This document shows, in pieces, positions 1-9,200 of a stretch of DNA of 64,000 nt. Numbering within the stretch: position 1 is the first letter of the stretch; each line of letters opens with the position of its first letter. The DNA is from an uncultured Candidatus Melainabacteria bacterium (GTDB lineage Bacteria > Cyanobacteriota > Vampirovibrionia > Gastranaerophilales > Gastranaerophilaceae): NCBI GenBank assembly GCA_934691935.1, contig CAKUTH010000007.1, forward strand, positions 186,001 through 250,000, given 5' to 3'. The translations under genes were made by a program, and so were the position numbers. Under the pieces are notes generated by a model, which did not search any database, was not told where the DNA came from, and saw only the letters and a list, made by a program, of their open reading frames with translations.

Positions 1-1
1 C

Positions 2-91
2 AAAGAAGGTTACAATTTTGTAATTGAAGAAACCGACGGTTCTATGAACAGTTATGGCGAACTTATCGCAACAGTTGTTGCTGAAGGCTAA
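2..91 (+). CDS. C-terminal end of an unidentified protein (partial)
   Basis: An open frame enters from the left edge and stops at TAA 89-91, giving 29 residues ending ELIATVVAEG. The gene starts outside the window. I do not recognise the family from this fragment. It lies 38 bases before the dehydrogenase start on the same strand with no visible terminator between them, so the two may be co-transcribed. Confidence 0.5.
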   Translation, partial: KEGYNFVIEETDGSMNSYGELIATVVAEG

Positions 92-129
92 TTTTGATTG
101 TATAGTAAACTGAATTGTATGGAGAAAAG

Positions 130-1095
130 ATGAAAGCTGTTGTATTTGATAAAGAATTAAAACTTGTAAATGATTATAAAAAACCTGTTCCACAAAAAGG
201 CGAAGCACTTATTCGTGTAACTCTTGCAGGAATTTGTAATACTGATTACGAAATCACCAAAGGTTATATGGGCTACGTAGGGGTTTTAGGTCACGAAGCC
301 GTTGGAATTGTGGAAGAAATTAACGATACTGATCAATCACTTTTGGGCAAACGTGTTGTTTCTGAAATCAGCTATGGATGTAAAAAACCTGATTGTCCTT
401 ATTGTGCAGAAAAACTATATCGCCATTGTCCAGACAGACATACTCTCGGTATTTGGAGAAAAGATGGTTGTTTTGCTCAATATTTTACAATGCCGTTGGA
501 AGTATTGTTTGAAGTTCCTGATAACGTAACTGATGAGCAAGCTGTGTTTGTAGAACCTCTTGCTGCAGCATGCGAAATTACAGAACAACTTCATATAAAA
601 CCATTCCAAAAAGTTATTGTACTTGGAGATGGAAAACTTGGACTTATTACAGCATTGACACTTAACGCACAAAACATTGACGTAACTTTGGTTGGCAAAC
701 ATCAAAACAAACTTGATATAGCTAAAGCTCAAGGAGTTGAAACTAAACTATTAAGTGATTTGAAAGTTGAAAAAACTTATGATGTTGTAGTCGAAGCTAC
801 AGGTTCGATTTCAGGGTTTGAAACAGCCTTGGCATTAACAAAACCTCGCGGGGTTTTGGTTTTAAAAAGTACAGTCGCAGCATCAAAAGAGTTCAATCTC
901 GCGCCAATCGTAATAGATGAAATTACAGTATTGGGTTCAAGATGCGGACAATTTGGCCCAGCGCTAAGACTTTTAAAATCTGAAAAAATTGACTTTTCTC
1001 CATTGATTTCAGCTCGTTACAAAGCCGATGATGCAATTGAAGCATTTGAGAAAAATAAAGAAAAAGAGGTTTTGAAAGTTCTTTTGGAATTTTAG
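130..1095 (+). CDS. Zinc-type medium-chain alcohol dehydrogenase family protein
   Basis: The product is an MDR-superfamily NAD(P)-dependent oxidoreductase of 321 residues. I chose ATG 130 because GGAG sits just upstream and the N-terminus (MKAVVFD) is typical; an upstream TTG at 115 would only add five residues. Visible features are a catalytic-zinc region (GICNTDYE, then GHEAVGIVEE), a structural-zinc lobe with four cysteines between about residues 84 and 103, and a nucleotide-binding loop (VIVLGDGKLGLI) near residue 165. The C-terminal part is somewhat short compared with 340-350 aa family members. The substrate (alcohol, polyol or threonine-like) cannot be read from the sequence. A hairpin terminator follows directly, so this is probably the last gene of its transcript. 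Confidence 0.85.
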   Translation: MKAVVFDKELKLVNDYKKPVPQKGEALIRVTLAGICNTDYEITKGYMGYVGVLGHEAVGIVEEINDTDQSLLGKRVVSEISYGCKKPDCPYCAEKLYRHCPDRHTLGIWRKDGCFAQYFTMPLEVLFEVPDNVTDEQAVFVEPLAAACEITEQLHIKPFQKVIVLGDGKLGLITALTLNAQNIDVTLVGKHQNKLDIAKAQGVETKLLSDLKVEKTYDVVVEATGSISGFETALALTKPRGVLVLKSTVAASKEFNLAPIVIDEITVLGSRCGQFGPALRLLKSEKIDFSPLISARYKADDAIEAFEKNKEKEVLKVLLEF

Positions 1096-1115
1096 AAACA
1101 AAAACTTTTCAACAT

Positions 1116-1149
1116 AAAAGACCTTTCTATATATCCAGAAGGGTCTTTT
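1116..1149. terminator. Bidirectional terminator between dehydrogenase and XRE regulator
   Basis: AAAAGACCTTTCT (1116-1128) pairs with AGAAGGGTCTTTT (1137-1149), 13 pairs including one G-T wobble, around an 8-base loop. There are T-rich ends in both directions. It serves the convergent genes at 130-1095 and 1152-1385. Confidence 0.8.
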
Positions 1150-1151
1150 GT

Positions 1152-1385
1152 TTATTGCAAACTTTCTAACTCAATACCGTCGAAAAACTTTTCCATTTGA
1201 ATATTCAATACTATCGCCATTTTATAAAGAACAATAGCTGTCGGTGATGTCAAACCTTGCTCTAACTTGCTAATATAGCTCAAGCTCATATCAATCATTT
1301 CCGCAAAATTTTCTTGCGTTATGTTCTTACGAATACGCTCAATCTTTATGTTACGACCCAATTTAAATTTAATATCATCTCTCAT
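1152..1385 (-). CDS. XRE/Cro-CI family helix-turn-helix regulator
   Basis: This 77-residue protein is essentially a single HTH_3 domain. The motif ITQENFAEMIDMSLSYISKLEQG spans about residues 22-44: helix 2 (TQENFAEMI), a turn, and the recognition helix (SLSYISKLE). There is no effector domain, so it presumably dimerises through the HTH domain and represses or activates nearby promoters. It is divergent from the pseudopilin gene at 1485 and shares the 99-base spacer with it. Its own ATG has no Shine-Dalgarno sequence, but a perfect TATAAT lies exactly 6 nt upstream, suggesting a leaderless transcript. The palindrome and direct repeats in the spacer are plausible operator sites. DNA binding is well supported by family; the target is inference. 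Confidence 0.9.
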   Translation of the reverse strand: MRDDIKFKLGRNIKIERIRKNITQENFAEMIDMSLSYISKLEQGLTSPTAIVLYKMAIVLNIQMEKFFDGIELESLQ

Positions 1386-1391
1386 TAGTAA

Positions 1392-1397
1392 ATTATA
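1392..1397 (-). promoter_or_regulatory. -10 box of the XRE gene, leaderless arrangement
   Basis: On the minus strand TATAAT is followed by six bases (TTACTA) and then the ATG at 1385. A start point 6-7 nt after the -10 box would coincide with the ATG. The -35 is weak (TTATTA at 1415-1420, spacer 17). Confidence 0.6.
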
Positions 1398-1402
1398 TAA
1401 TC

Positions 1403-1431
1403 TTGACAGTTTTTTAATAAGAGAATATAAT
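1403..1431 (+). promoter_or_regulatory. Consensus promoter of pseudopilin gene
   Basis: TTGACA (1403-1408), a 17-base spacer and TATAAT (1426-1431) form a perfect sigma-70-type promoter driving the gene at 1485. Confidence 0.8.
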
Positions 1432-1460
1432 GATATTAGTAGTAATATATTGATATTAGA
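1431..1460. promoter_or_regulatory. Candidate operator: palindrome and 20-bp-spaced direct repeats
   Basis: TGATATTAG occurs at 1431-1439 and again at 1451-1459, exactly 20 bp apart, which is about two helical turns. Inside lies the perfect palindrome ATATTA-GTAG-TAATAT (1433-1448). It sits over the expected start point of the promoter at 1403-1431, next to the divergent XRE regulator gene. Confidence 0.5.
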
Positions 1461-1484
1461 TAACAGTATGTTGATAGGAGAATT

Positions 1485-2264
1485 ATGAAAAAAAGAGCTT
1501 TTACATTAGCTGAAACATTGATAACTCTTAGTATTATCGGTGTTGTTGCAGTACTAACAATTACCACATTCGTTAAAAATTATCAAGAAAAGGCATGGAA
1601 AACATCTGCTGAAGTTTTTGATAAAAAATTAACAGATGCAATCGATTTAATGAACACAAATGACGAACTTGCTGGTTATAGTACAACTGAAGATTTTGTG
1701 AATGCTTTTTCAAAATACACAAAAATCATAAAAACTTGCGATGAATCGAATCTTAACAGTTGCTGGGAAAATGGAGATGTTGAAGAAAGTAACACTATAA
1801 CATTCACAGAATCTTCAGATTGTTATAATTATAGTGTCGAAATGGTAAAAGCTGTAGTGGCTTGTACAGGATTAGGAATAAGAGATTCAGTAAATCTTGT
1901 TTATGGTGGATGCAATGGCAACTCAAAAGCAATTGAGTGTAACGATGAAGCTTTAATAAATGAATTAGTAAGTTACGGCGCTACCGCAAAATATAATGAC
2001 GTCTATAAACTAAAAAAATTAGAATTCAGCAAGTATGTTATTGAGCCTTCTTATGGTTATAATCAAATTAATCAAAAAGTAAAAGCTACCACTTCAGTAA
2101 TGGGAGCAGTCTTTGCAGACGGTACTCAAGCCTTAATCATATATAATGAAAACTGCGAAAAAATTGATCTTAAGCATAGTGAATGCGTTGGGATTATGTA
2201 TGACACTTCAGGATTAAAAAATCCAAACTATATTGGCAAAGATAGAGGGGTACTAATAAAATAA
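1485..2264 (+). CDS. Type IV pilin-like / pseudopilin protein
   Basis: The 259-residue protein begins with a class III (prepilin) signal: KKRAFTLAETLITL followed by a hydrophobic helix to about residue 28. Prepilin peptidase would cut before FTLAE. The -1 residue is Ala rather than the usual Gly. The rest is a globular, Cys-containing, probably extracytoplasmic domain (about eight Cys between residues 85 and 225) with no family I recognise. ATG 1485 has AGGAG upstream, and a perfect promoter lies at 1403-1431. No pilus assembly gene is nearby, so this is an isolated minor-pilin or secretion-pseudopilin gene. A similar N-terminus occurs in the gene at 30313-31026. The divergent XRE gene may control it. 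Confidence 0.8.
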   Translation: MKKRAFTLAETLITLSIIGVVAVLTITTFVKNYQEKAWKTSAEVFDKKLTDAIDLMNTNDELAGYSTTEDFVNAFSKYTKIIKTCDESNLNSCWENGDVEESNTITFTESSDCYNYSVEMVKAVVACTGLGIRDSVNLVYGGCNGNSKAIECNDEALINELVSYGATAKYNDVYKLKKLEFSKYVIEPSYGYNQINQKVKATTSVMGAVFADGTQALIIYNENCEKIDLKHSECVGIMYDTSGLKNPNYIGKDRGVLIK

Positions 2265-2284
2265 TAAAATAATAAATTTAAACA

Positions 2285-2318
2285 AAAAGTTCGGAATTTA
2301 ATTAAATTCCGAACTTTT
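2285..2318. terminator. Bidirectional terminator, pseudopilin / dnaK
   Basis: A perfect 15-bp stem, AAAAGTTCGGAATTT (2285-2299) with its complement (2304-2318), closes a 4-base loop. A- and T-runs flank both sides. It separates the convergent genes ending at 2264 and 2338. Confidence 0.9.
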
Positions 2319-2337
2319 ATATCTTTAGCTAAAGAAA

Positions 2338-4173
2338 TTATTCTTTAGTATATTCTGCATCGATTACGTCATCATCGTTCTTTTTATCTTCTGTTGATGA
2401 TGCATTTTCAGTGTTTGCAGAAGCCTGTTCATCTTTTTGAACTGCTTCGTATGCTTTTTGTGAAATACTAAACATTGTTTGTTGTAATTCTTCAGACAAT
2501 TTTTTCAATTCATCTGTAGGTTTATTTTCATCCAATGCTTTTTGCAATGATGCTTTTTGTTCATCTAATTTAGCCTTGTCAGCTGAATCAATTTTGCCTT
2601 CGAAATCTTTTACAATTCTATCAGCTGAACCAATCAAGCTAGTTGCGTTGTTTTTAATTTCAGCTTCTTCTTTTTTCTTCTTATCTTCTTGAGCATTAGC
2701 TTCTGCTTCTTTAACCATCTTATCGATATCTTGTTCAGAAAGGTTTGAAGAATTTGTGATTGTAATTTTTTGTTCTTTGTTTGTAGCTTTATCTTTAGCT
2801 GAAACATTTACAATACCGTTTGCATCAATATCGAATGTAACTTCAATTTGAGGCAAACCTCTCATTGCTGGTGGAATACCATCAAGTCTGAACATACCAA
2901 GTGATTTGTTATCAGATGCCATTGGTCTTTCACCTTGAAGAACGTGAATATCTACAGCTGTTTGGTTATTTTCAGCAGTTGAGAACACTTGTGATTTAGA
3001 AACTGGGATTGTAGTGTTTCTTGGAACTAGAGGAGTCATCACGCCACCTAATGTTTCAATACCCAATGTCAAAGGAGTTACATCAAGAAGAACGATGTCT
3101 TTAACTTCACCAGCAAGTACACCTGCTTGAACAGCAGCACCAACTGCTACAACTTCATCAGGGTTAACTGATTGGTTAGGTTCTTTACCTGTGTATTCTT
3201 TTACCAATTGTTGAACAGCAGGGATACGAGTTGAACCACCTACTAACACAACTTCATCAATATCTGATTTAGAAACACCAGCATCTTTCAACGCGTTTTC
3301 TACAGGGACTTTACATCTGTTCAAAAGGTCACGGCTTAAATCTTCAAATTTAGCTCTTGTTAAATTCAAGTCTAAGTGTTTTGGACCATTTGCATCAGCG
3401 GTAATAAACGGCAAGTTGATGTTTGTTTCCATAACTGATGACAATTCGCATTTAGCTTTTTCCGCAGCTTCTTTTACACGTTGCATAGCTTGTTTATCGC
3501 CACGAAGGTCAATGCCTTCTTGTTTTTGGAATTCTTCGCAAATCCAATCCATAACTTTTTGGTCAAAGTCATCGCCACCTAAGTGAGTATCACCTGATGT
3601 TGAAAGAACTTCATGAACGCCATCGCCGATTTCTAGGATAGACACATCAAATGTACCACCACCTAAGTCGAATACAAGAACTTTTTCAGATTTTTCTTTT
3701 TCAAGTCCATAAGCCAAAGCTGCTGCTGTAGGTTCGTTTACGATACGTAAAACATCTAAGCCTGCAATTTTACCAGCATCTTTTGTTGCTTGTCTTTGAG
3801 CATCATTAAAATATGCAGGAACTGTGATTACGGCAGATGTAACTTTTTCACCCAAGTAGTTAGAAGCATCATCAGCAAGTTTTCTCAAAATCATAGCTGA
3901 GATTTCTTGAGGTGTGTAATCTTTTCCATCAATATTTTTTTTGTAATCTTCGCCCATGTGTCTTTTAATAGACGCGATAGTTTTATCAGGGTTAAGGATA
4001 GCTTGACGTTTAGCCAATTGTCCTACCAATTTTTCGCCAGTTTTTGAAAAACCAACGATAGAAGGAGTTGTACGAGAACCTTCAGCGTTTGCGATAACTG
4101 TTGGTTTACCACCTTCCATAACGGCTACAACTGAGTTTGTTGTACCTAAGTCAATACCAATTGTTTTTGCCAT
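2338..4173 (-). CDS. dnaK: Molecular chaperone DnaK (Hsp70)
   Basis: DnaK is the cytoplasmic ATP-dependent chaperone that binds exposed hydrophobic segments and works with DnaJ and GrpE. The 611-residue sequence has the full layout. The N-terminal ATPase domain begins [20 protein letters not shown], with the phosphate-binding segment [14 protein letters not shown] and [10 protein letters not shown]. The substrate-binding domain begins around residue 375 ([14 protein letters not shown]). A helical lid ends in an acidic tail, [14 protein letters not shown] 4173 has a strong AAGGAG 10 nt upstream. grpE, dnaJ and hrcA are not adjacent, and I saw no CIRCE element upstream, so heat-shock control is not visible here. 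It is a monocistronic-looking gene with its own terminator. Confidence 0.98.
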   Translation of the reverse strand: MAKTIGIDLGTTNSVVAVMEGGKPTVIANAEGSRTTPSIVGFSKTGEKLVGQLAKRQAILNPDKTIASIKRHMGEDYKKNIDGKDYTPQEISAMILRKLADDASNYLGEKVTSAVITVPAYFNDAQRQATKDAGKIAGLDVLRIVNEPTAAALAYGLEKEKSEKVLVFDLGGGTFDVSILEIGDGVHEVLSTSGDTHLGGDDFDQKVMDWICEEFQKQEGIDLRGDKQAMQRVKEAAEKAKCELSSVMETNINLPFITADANGPKHLDLNLTRAKFEDLSRDLLNRCKVPVENALKDAGVSKSDIDEVVLVGGSTRIPAVQQLVKEYTGKEPNQSVNPDEVVAVGAAVQAGVLAGEVKDIVLLDVTPLTLGIETLGGVMTPLVPRNTTIPVSKSQVFSTAENNQTAVDIHVLQGERPMASDNKSLGMFRLDGIPPAMRGLPQIEVTFDIDANGIVNVSAKDKATNKEQKITITNSSNLSEQDIDKMVKEAEANAQEDKKKKEEAEIKNNATSLIGSADRIVKDFEGKIDSADKAKLDEQKASLQKALDENKPTDELKKLSEELQQTMFSISQKAYEAVQKDEQASANTENASSTEDKKNDDDVIDAEYTKE

Positions 4174-4319
4174 AATTAATTATCTCCTTTTCAAATAATT
4201 TTCTCTTTAACTATATTATTGTTATAACATCATTTTTCAAAAAGGTTAAAAAAATAAACAAAAAATTAATATTTCCCGAGCAATATAAAGGTCTTTTCAC
4301 TTTTTACGCATTATACACC

Positions 4320-4640
4320 CTACTCAAACAGGCTACCCCCTGGCTCTACTCCTGGCAGGCAAACTCCGAATTGACAATTTGAGTTATAATCATTTGTTGG
4401 CGGATTAACATCGTTGTTTGAGTCTGTGTTTATTAACTCACTATGATAAGGCACTACATAAGTTGGCTGAAATGCATTTGGTTTTTGAATTTCTTGCATG
4501 CGGTCAGGCAAATATTTTTGTTGCAAAGATTTACCATCAAAGTTAGATAATGCCGTACAAGCACCACCATCAATCGGACAGGTCGCAAGCGCTGGCAAGG
4601 CAATCGTAATTAACCAAGTAGTTATTAAAAATCTTTTCAT
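4320..4640 (-). CDS. Small exported protein with two cysteine pairs, unknown function
   Basis: This 106-residue protein has a clear Sec signal peptide (MKRFLITTWLITIALPALA, probable cleavage after ALA at residue 19). The mature part of about 87 residues is rich in Asn, Pro and Asp. It contains four cysteines as CPIDGGAC near its start and CQFGVC near its end, a pattern that could form disulfides or bind metal. The N-terminus is preceded by an AAAGGGA ribosome-binding site. I do not recognise a family. It is a single gene between dnaK and a divergent unknown gene. No lipobox is visible, so it is probably periplasmic or secreted. Confidence 0.7.
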   Translation of the reverse strand: MKRFLITTWLITIALPALATCPIDGGACTALSNFDGKSLQQKYLPDRMQEIQKPNAFQPTYVVPYHSELINTDSNNDVNPPTNDYNSNCQFGVCLPGVEPGGSLFE

Positions 4641-4766
4641 ATACTAATCCCTTTCAAATTATTCCACACTATCAGCTTAAACGACGATTGCAAAATTTTC
4701 ATTCCCCGAAAGTAGCAAAAAATATTTTTACGGGTTTTTCATAAAAACAAAAGGAGAATTTATTAT

Positions 4767-5360
4767 ATGAACAATGTTAGTTTTCAAGGTCGTACAACAC
4801 TTATATTAGCACCAGAACGCTGTGAAGAAATTTTCAAAAGAACTCGCCTTGCAGGTAGAAACCTTTCTGCAAAAAACCGTAGCCATCTTGCAAACGGCAC
4901 AACCTACACAGCTACTGCAAACGCAACTGATATAATCGTAGCAGTAGGAGGCAAAGACACTGGTGTATTAAGACATATTCCTGTCGTAAAAGATGCAGAA
5001 GATGCAATTAGCGAATTAATTGAAGCTGTTGACGTTCTAAGAAATAAAGTTAAATGTAAATTGACAGCTTGGATTATCGGTGGAGATAAATGTGACGGAG
5101 TACACGGTCATAAAACTATCCAAAGATTAAACGAATTGGCTGAAGAACTTTGTGACCAACCTGACATCGATACTTCAATCCTTGTTGGTAGCAAAGCTGG
5201 AGAAGATAGATTTTTCCTCCACCCACTTGCTGGCAAACTTGAAATCGGACTACAAAAAAACCCTAAAGCTATCAAAAATCCAAACCTTTCAGCTGAAGAA
5301 AAACTAGAAAATTTCTTTGACATCGTTGAATTGAACAATACAACTCTTGCTAAAGATTAG
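4767..5360 (+). CDS. Unknown protein with NVSFQG N-terminus
   Basis: The product has 197 residues, no signal peptide and no membrane segment. It starts MNNVSFQGRTTLIL; from memory, a short VSFQG-type start recurs in proteins of gut Melainabacteria, but I cannot verify that here. The middle (residues about 58-110) looks like an alpha/beta fold: TDIIVAVGGKDTG, then KLTAWIIGGDK and a long helix. I do not assign a function. A strong AAGGAG precedes the ATG. The 3' end overlaps the convergent gene at 5350-5766 by 11 bp. No hairpin follows the stop directly; the next plus-strand terminator is at 5899-5926, so the transcript may run antisense through the neighbour. Confidence 0.75.
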   Translation: MNNVSFQGRTTLILAPERCEEIFKRTRLAGRNLSAKNRSHLANGTTYTATANATDIIVAVGGKDTGVLRHIPVVKDAEDAISELIEAVDVLRNKVKCKLTAWIIGGDKCDGVHGHKTIQRLNELAEELCDQPDIDTSILVGSKAGEDRFFLHPLAGKLEIGLQKNPKAIKNPNLSAEEKLENFFDIVELNNTTLAKD

Positions 5361-5766
5361 TTTTTTTAAAAGTTTTTTTCATAACCTCACTAAACGGCAC
5401 AATCGGCTCCATCTTGTAACCACAATCCTCTGATAATGCGCCACCCATAGAAAACAATTCCTCCTGCGGGTAGCGTCTACATATCCCTGGTCGAGATTTG
5501 TGAATCTTACACTTGTGTGTTACGGGATCTAAGTTTTGACATTCAAAAATTAGCCCAATGTCGTCTTTGCCAATAATTTTTAAGTATGTATAAAATCGAT
5601 GTAAGTATTGTAACTTCTCAAATTCTTTTTCATCTTGGACAACATGCTTATAATGTTTTACATAAATTTGAGTACAACACTTACCACAAGCCTTACATTT
5701 ACCAGTACGGTAATAATAACGCCTTAATATTTTTGATAAAAAGAATTTTTTGAAACCTTCTAACAT
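5350..5766 (-). CDS. YkgJ-family cysteine-cluster protein
   Basis: This 138-residue protein belongs to the YkgJ/CxxCxxCC family, thought to chelate zinc or an iron-sulfur cluster; the biochemical role is poorly known. The signature CKACGKCC is at about residues 23-30. Three further conserved Cys lie downstream: CQNLDPVTHKCKIHKSRPGIC around residues 76-96, with RYP after it, and a C-terminal DCGYK. It is the first of three paralogs in this window (others at 28487 and 35508). The ATG has no Shine-Dalgarno sequence; an extended -10 (TGATATTAT) ends 6 nt upstream. The 3' end overlaps the convergent gene by 11 bp. Confidence 0.88.
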   Translation of the reverse strand: MLEGFKKFFLSKILRRYYYRTGKCKACGKCCTQIYVKHYKHVVQDEKEFEKLQYLHRFYTYLKIIGKDDIGLIFECQNLDPVTHKCKIHKSRPGICRRYPQEELFSMGGALSEDCGYKMEPIVPFSEVMKKTFKKTNL

Positions 5767-5772
5767 AATTAC

Positions 5773-5781
5773 ATAATATCA
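5773..5781 (-). promoter_or_regulatory. Extended -10 of the YkgJ gene, leaderless arrangement
   Basis: On the minus strand TG-A-TATTAT is followed by GTAATT and then ATG at 5766. The -10 hexamer (5773-5778) ends 6 nt before the start codon and no ribosome-binding site is present. Confidence 0.6.
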
Positions 5782-5898
5782 TAAAGTTTTGTAAAGTTTT
5801 AGTATAAAATGCGCAAAACTGAACATTTAGGGTAATTATATAAAACGTAAGACAAATCCAATCATAATTACTATAACATAACCAAAATAACCAACCTT

Positions 5899-5926
5899 GA
5901 CCTCGTTCAGCGAGGTCTTTTTTTTT
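5899..5926 (+). terminator. Rho-independent terminator without an adjacent plus-strand gene
   Basis: GACCTCG (5899-5905) pairs with CGAGGTC (5911-5917) around TTCAG, followed by nine T. The T-run makes it a plus-strand terminator. The nearest upstream plus-strand gene ends at 5360, on the far side of the convergent YkgJ gene. The rest of 5767-5980 holds nothing else I can support. Confidence 0.75.
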
Positions 5927-5980
5927 GAAGGTGCTACGCACGCAGATATGTTAGAAGATATGAGCTAAAGGTTTTGTACT

Positions 5981-6145
5981 TTACACATCCTCTGGCACGT
6001 AAAAATTGGCTTTTGCCAAAAGTTCTCTCGTATGTTCATAACAACAAGATTTGCTACAAATTGTTTGATACTCTCTAACTATACTCAAAATATCGTCAAC
6101 TGACATTTTTATAATCCTTCTTTCACCTTCAATAATTCTTGCCAT
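5981..6145 (-). CDS. Small 54-aa cysteine-containing protein, unknown
   Basis: A short ORF of 54 residues starts at ATG 6145 with a good AAAGGA ribosome-binding site and stops at TAA 5981-5983. It begins MARIIEGERRIIKMS, is predicted mainly helical (VDDILSIVREYQ), and has a Cys cluster CSKSCC in the middle followed by a second helix (HTRELLAKANF). The regular alternation of charged and hydrophobic residues and the strong ribosome-binding site support a real gene. No family is recognised; regulatory or metal-binding roles are possible. It lies downstream of rpoC2 on the same strand but behind that operon's terminator, so it probably has its own promoter. Confidence 0.65.
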   Translation of the reverse strand: MARIIEGERRIIKMSVDDILSIVREYQTICSKSCCYEHTRELLAKANFYVPEDV

Positions 6146-6233
6146 AAATACATCCTTTCAAATTATTTAACGGCATAACATCCCAAACCTTTTGACAAAT
6201 CAACTATTAAGTATAGGAAAAATTTTTATAATA

Positions 6234-6262
6234 AAAACGACCCCTTGAAAAGAGGTCGTTTT
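6234..6262. terminator. Terminator of the rpoB-rpoC1-rpoC2 operon
   Basis: AAAACGACC (6234-6242) pairs with GGTCGTTTT (6254-6262), with a further CTT/AAG pairing inside the loop region. T-runs flank both sides. It lies 21 bases beyond the rpoC2 stop on the minus strand. Confidence 0.85.
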
Positions 6263-6282
6263 GTTTATTCTATAACGTTGAA

Positions 6283-9200
6283 TTATTCTTCGTCTTCGCC
6301 TAGTTGAAAATCAGGAGCACCAAACATACCTTCAATTTCTTCCAAAATTGCAGATGGTTTGCGAGCTTGATTTCTTTGAGCTACTGCACGTTTTCTTTCT
6401 TCACGTTCTCTTTCTTCATTTGCATTAGATAGGTGATGGAAACCTGTACCTGCAGGGATTAGACGACCGATAATAACGTTTTCTTTCAATCCACGCAAGT
6501 TATCTTTCTTACCATCAACCGCAGCTTCTGTTAAGATTCTTGTTGTTTCTTGGAATGATGCTGCTGAAATGAAGCTTTCAGTGTTCAAAGATGCCTTTGT
6601 AATACCTAACAACATGTATTCACAAGTTGCTGGTGTACCACCTTTTTCTTCAACTGCTTTGTTTTCTTTTTCAAATGTTTGCAATTCAACAAGTTCACCT
6701 GGCAACAATGTTGTATCACCTGCATCAACAACTTTAACTTTTTTAGTCATTTGTCTTACGATGATTTCAACGTGTTTATCAGCGATTTCTACACCTTGTG
6801 AACGGTATACTCTTTGTACTTCGTCTACAAGATATTGTTGAGCTGCTTCTGGACCGCAAAGTCTGATAACATCATGTGGGTTCAAAGGTCCGCTTGTCAA
6901 AGGTTGACCTTTTGTGATTTTTTGTTTGTTTTGAACAATGATATTAGCGTCAATTGCGTACTTGATTTCAGTTCTGCCATTATCGTTTACGAGATAAAGT
7001 CTTGGTAAATCTTCATCTGTTACGATTTCAGCAACGCCGTCTTCTTCTGCAAGAATTGCACAATCTTTTGGTTTACGACCTTCAAGAAGTTCTTCAACCC
7101 TTGGCAAACCTTGAACGATGTCGCCTGTTTTTTGTCTTTCAAATACCAATGTCGCAATAATATCACCGCGCAATACCAAAGCGCTCGCTTCAACCTGCAA
7201 CATTGTACCTGGGCTAATCAAGTAAGGACGACCGTTTCTGATAGTAATTTCACCTTTGTTTACAGATGTAATCATACCTGATACAGGAGATTTTTCACCG
7301 TTTGATGTAAGAATTCCATCAAGTCTAATGAAATCGCCTTTCTTAACGCTTGCTGTGCCTTTTACAGGAACAACTGTTTCGTATTTAGAGCTTGTTAACA
7401 ACAATCTTCTTACATCTTCACGACCAGCTTTAATAGATGCTACACCATCATTTATAGCTAATACTTGAGTTTTTGCAACAGGTGTTTTTGGATCGATAAC
7501 TTGACCATCTTTAACAAGAAGTTCTGTTTGTAGTGATGACAACAATTTAGCATTGCCTTCAAATTCACGACGAACAATCAAGTTTTCAAGTACAACGATT
7601 TTCAATGTGTTTTCTTCATCAAGTTCAACCATACCTTTAAGGTGTGACAAGTATCCTTGCATTTGCAATACTAAACTTGTTCTTGTAATAGTTGAACCAT
7701 CTAGGTTTCTAACTCTTGCACCGTCTTTGTATTGCAATTGTGTTACAGGTACGATGTCAATCAAATCATCTGAAGTATTAAATTTGATTGAAACAGCTTT
7801 CTGGTCAACATCCAATACTTGAACAGGTCTTACCAAAATTTGAATTGGTTGGTTAGATATAGAATCTTCGTCCAATGACAATGTTGTATCAAGTTCTTCT
7901 TCCAAATCATCAAGATCCAAATCGTCCATTGATGAATCCATAATTGTTACGATAGAAGTTTCACTTGCTTTAATGCCGTCAGCGATTACTGTACCTTTTT
8001 TAACAACTTCGCCTTCGTCAACTTTTAGTTCAGAAACACTTGAAAGATGGTGAACTTCACCTGGTCTTACTGTAATTTCGTGAACAATATCATTGTATTC
8101 TTTGAATTCAACAATACCATCCAAGTGGCAATATACGTCTTTTACAACTTCTGTACCTGCAGTAACAAATGTTCCATTTTCAACCATCTTCAATGAACTG
8201 TCTTTATTAACTTGGTGAACTTCTTCTGGAATAAATACCACTTTACCAGGTTTTGTAATAATTTGATTTTCATCAACTTCAACATCAACATATCTGATTT
8301 CACCTGAAGATGTAACTGCACAAGTGTCATCAATAAGTTCGGCAATAATCATACCGTTTTCTACTGTTGTATCAACAGGAGCTTTAACGATATATTTTTC
8401 ACCAGTTTTGTCAACTGTCCAAAGTTGTTCTTTTTTAGTTTGTTCAAATGTTGCATTTGATGGTGATAATGATGCAATAACAATTGTCAATTCTTTACCT
8501 TGAACAATTTTCTTGATTTTTTTACCTTCAAATTTAACATCTTCAATAACTAAATCGTCACCAAAACGAACTTCACCGCCGTGTTCAGAAATAGTTAATG
8601 TTTCGGCGATTTTTTCACCTTCTTTAATTTTCTGACCGTCTTCAACCAAGACTTTAGAACCACCTGGAAGGTTGTAAACATCACCGCCAAGAACCCAAAT
8701 AATACCTTGTTTATTTGTTGTTCTTGAGATATTACCTTGTCTGTCTTTCTTTTCATCAGCCACGAAATCTTCGTACAAAACTTCACCTGACAAATCTGCA
8801 GTAATATCTTTTGTAGCTTTTTCTGTCAAACGAGAAGCTGAACCTTGAGATGCTGGTTCATATTGAGCTAATTTAAAGCCTTTTTTAACCTTCATACCGT
8901 CTGTAAAGAAGATTGTTGAACCTGCTGGAATATGATATTTTTCAGTTCTTTTAGCACCTTTAAGTTCAATATCTGTTTCGTAGTTAGAGATATTAACAAC
9001 ATCACCGTGACGAGTTCTCAATTCTCTTGTTTTTACACTAGATACAACTTCACCGTCTTGTTTTGCGATAACTTCTTTAATCGCATCTTTAACGCCAACA
9101 GCACCACCAGTGTGGAATGTTCTCATGGTAAGCTGTGTACCAGGTTCACCGATTGACTGAGCTGCGATAATACCGATTGCTTCTCCAATGTCTACTAGTT

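Noticed and set aside
4174..4319. CIRCE-type heat-shock operator before dnaK
   Set aside because: I searched for TTAGCACTC-N9-GAGTGCTAA and saw nothing close in the upstream region.
5767..5898. Small RNA ending at the 5899-5926 terminator
   Set aside because: No convincing plus-strand promoter within the segment; read-through from 4767-5360 is the simpler explanation, kept as a finding.
5699..5941. 80-residue minus-strand open frame upstream of the YkgJ gene
   Set aside because: It covers the terminator at 5899-5926 and the YkgJ promoter; it has no ribosome-binding site and an odd aromatic composition.
8595..8786. Minus-strand open frame inside rpoC2
   Set aside because: It is an alternate frame of rpoC2 with low-complexity composition, no ribosome-binding site and no family resemblance.
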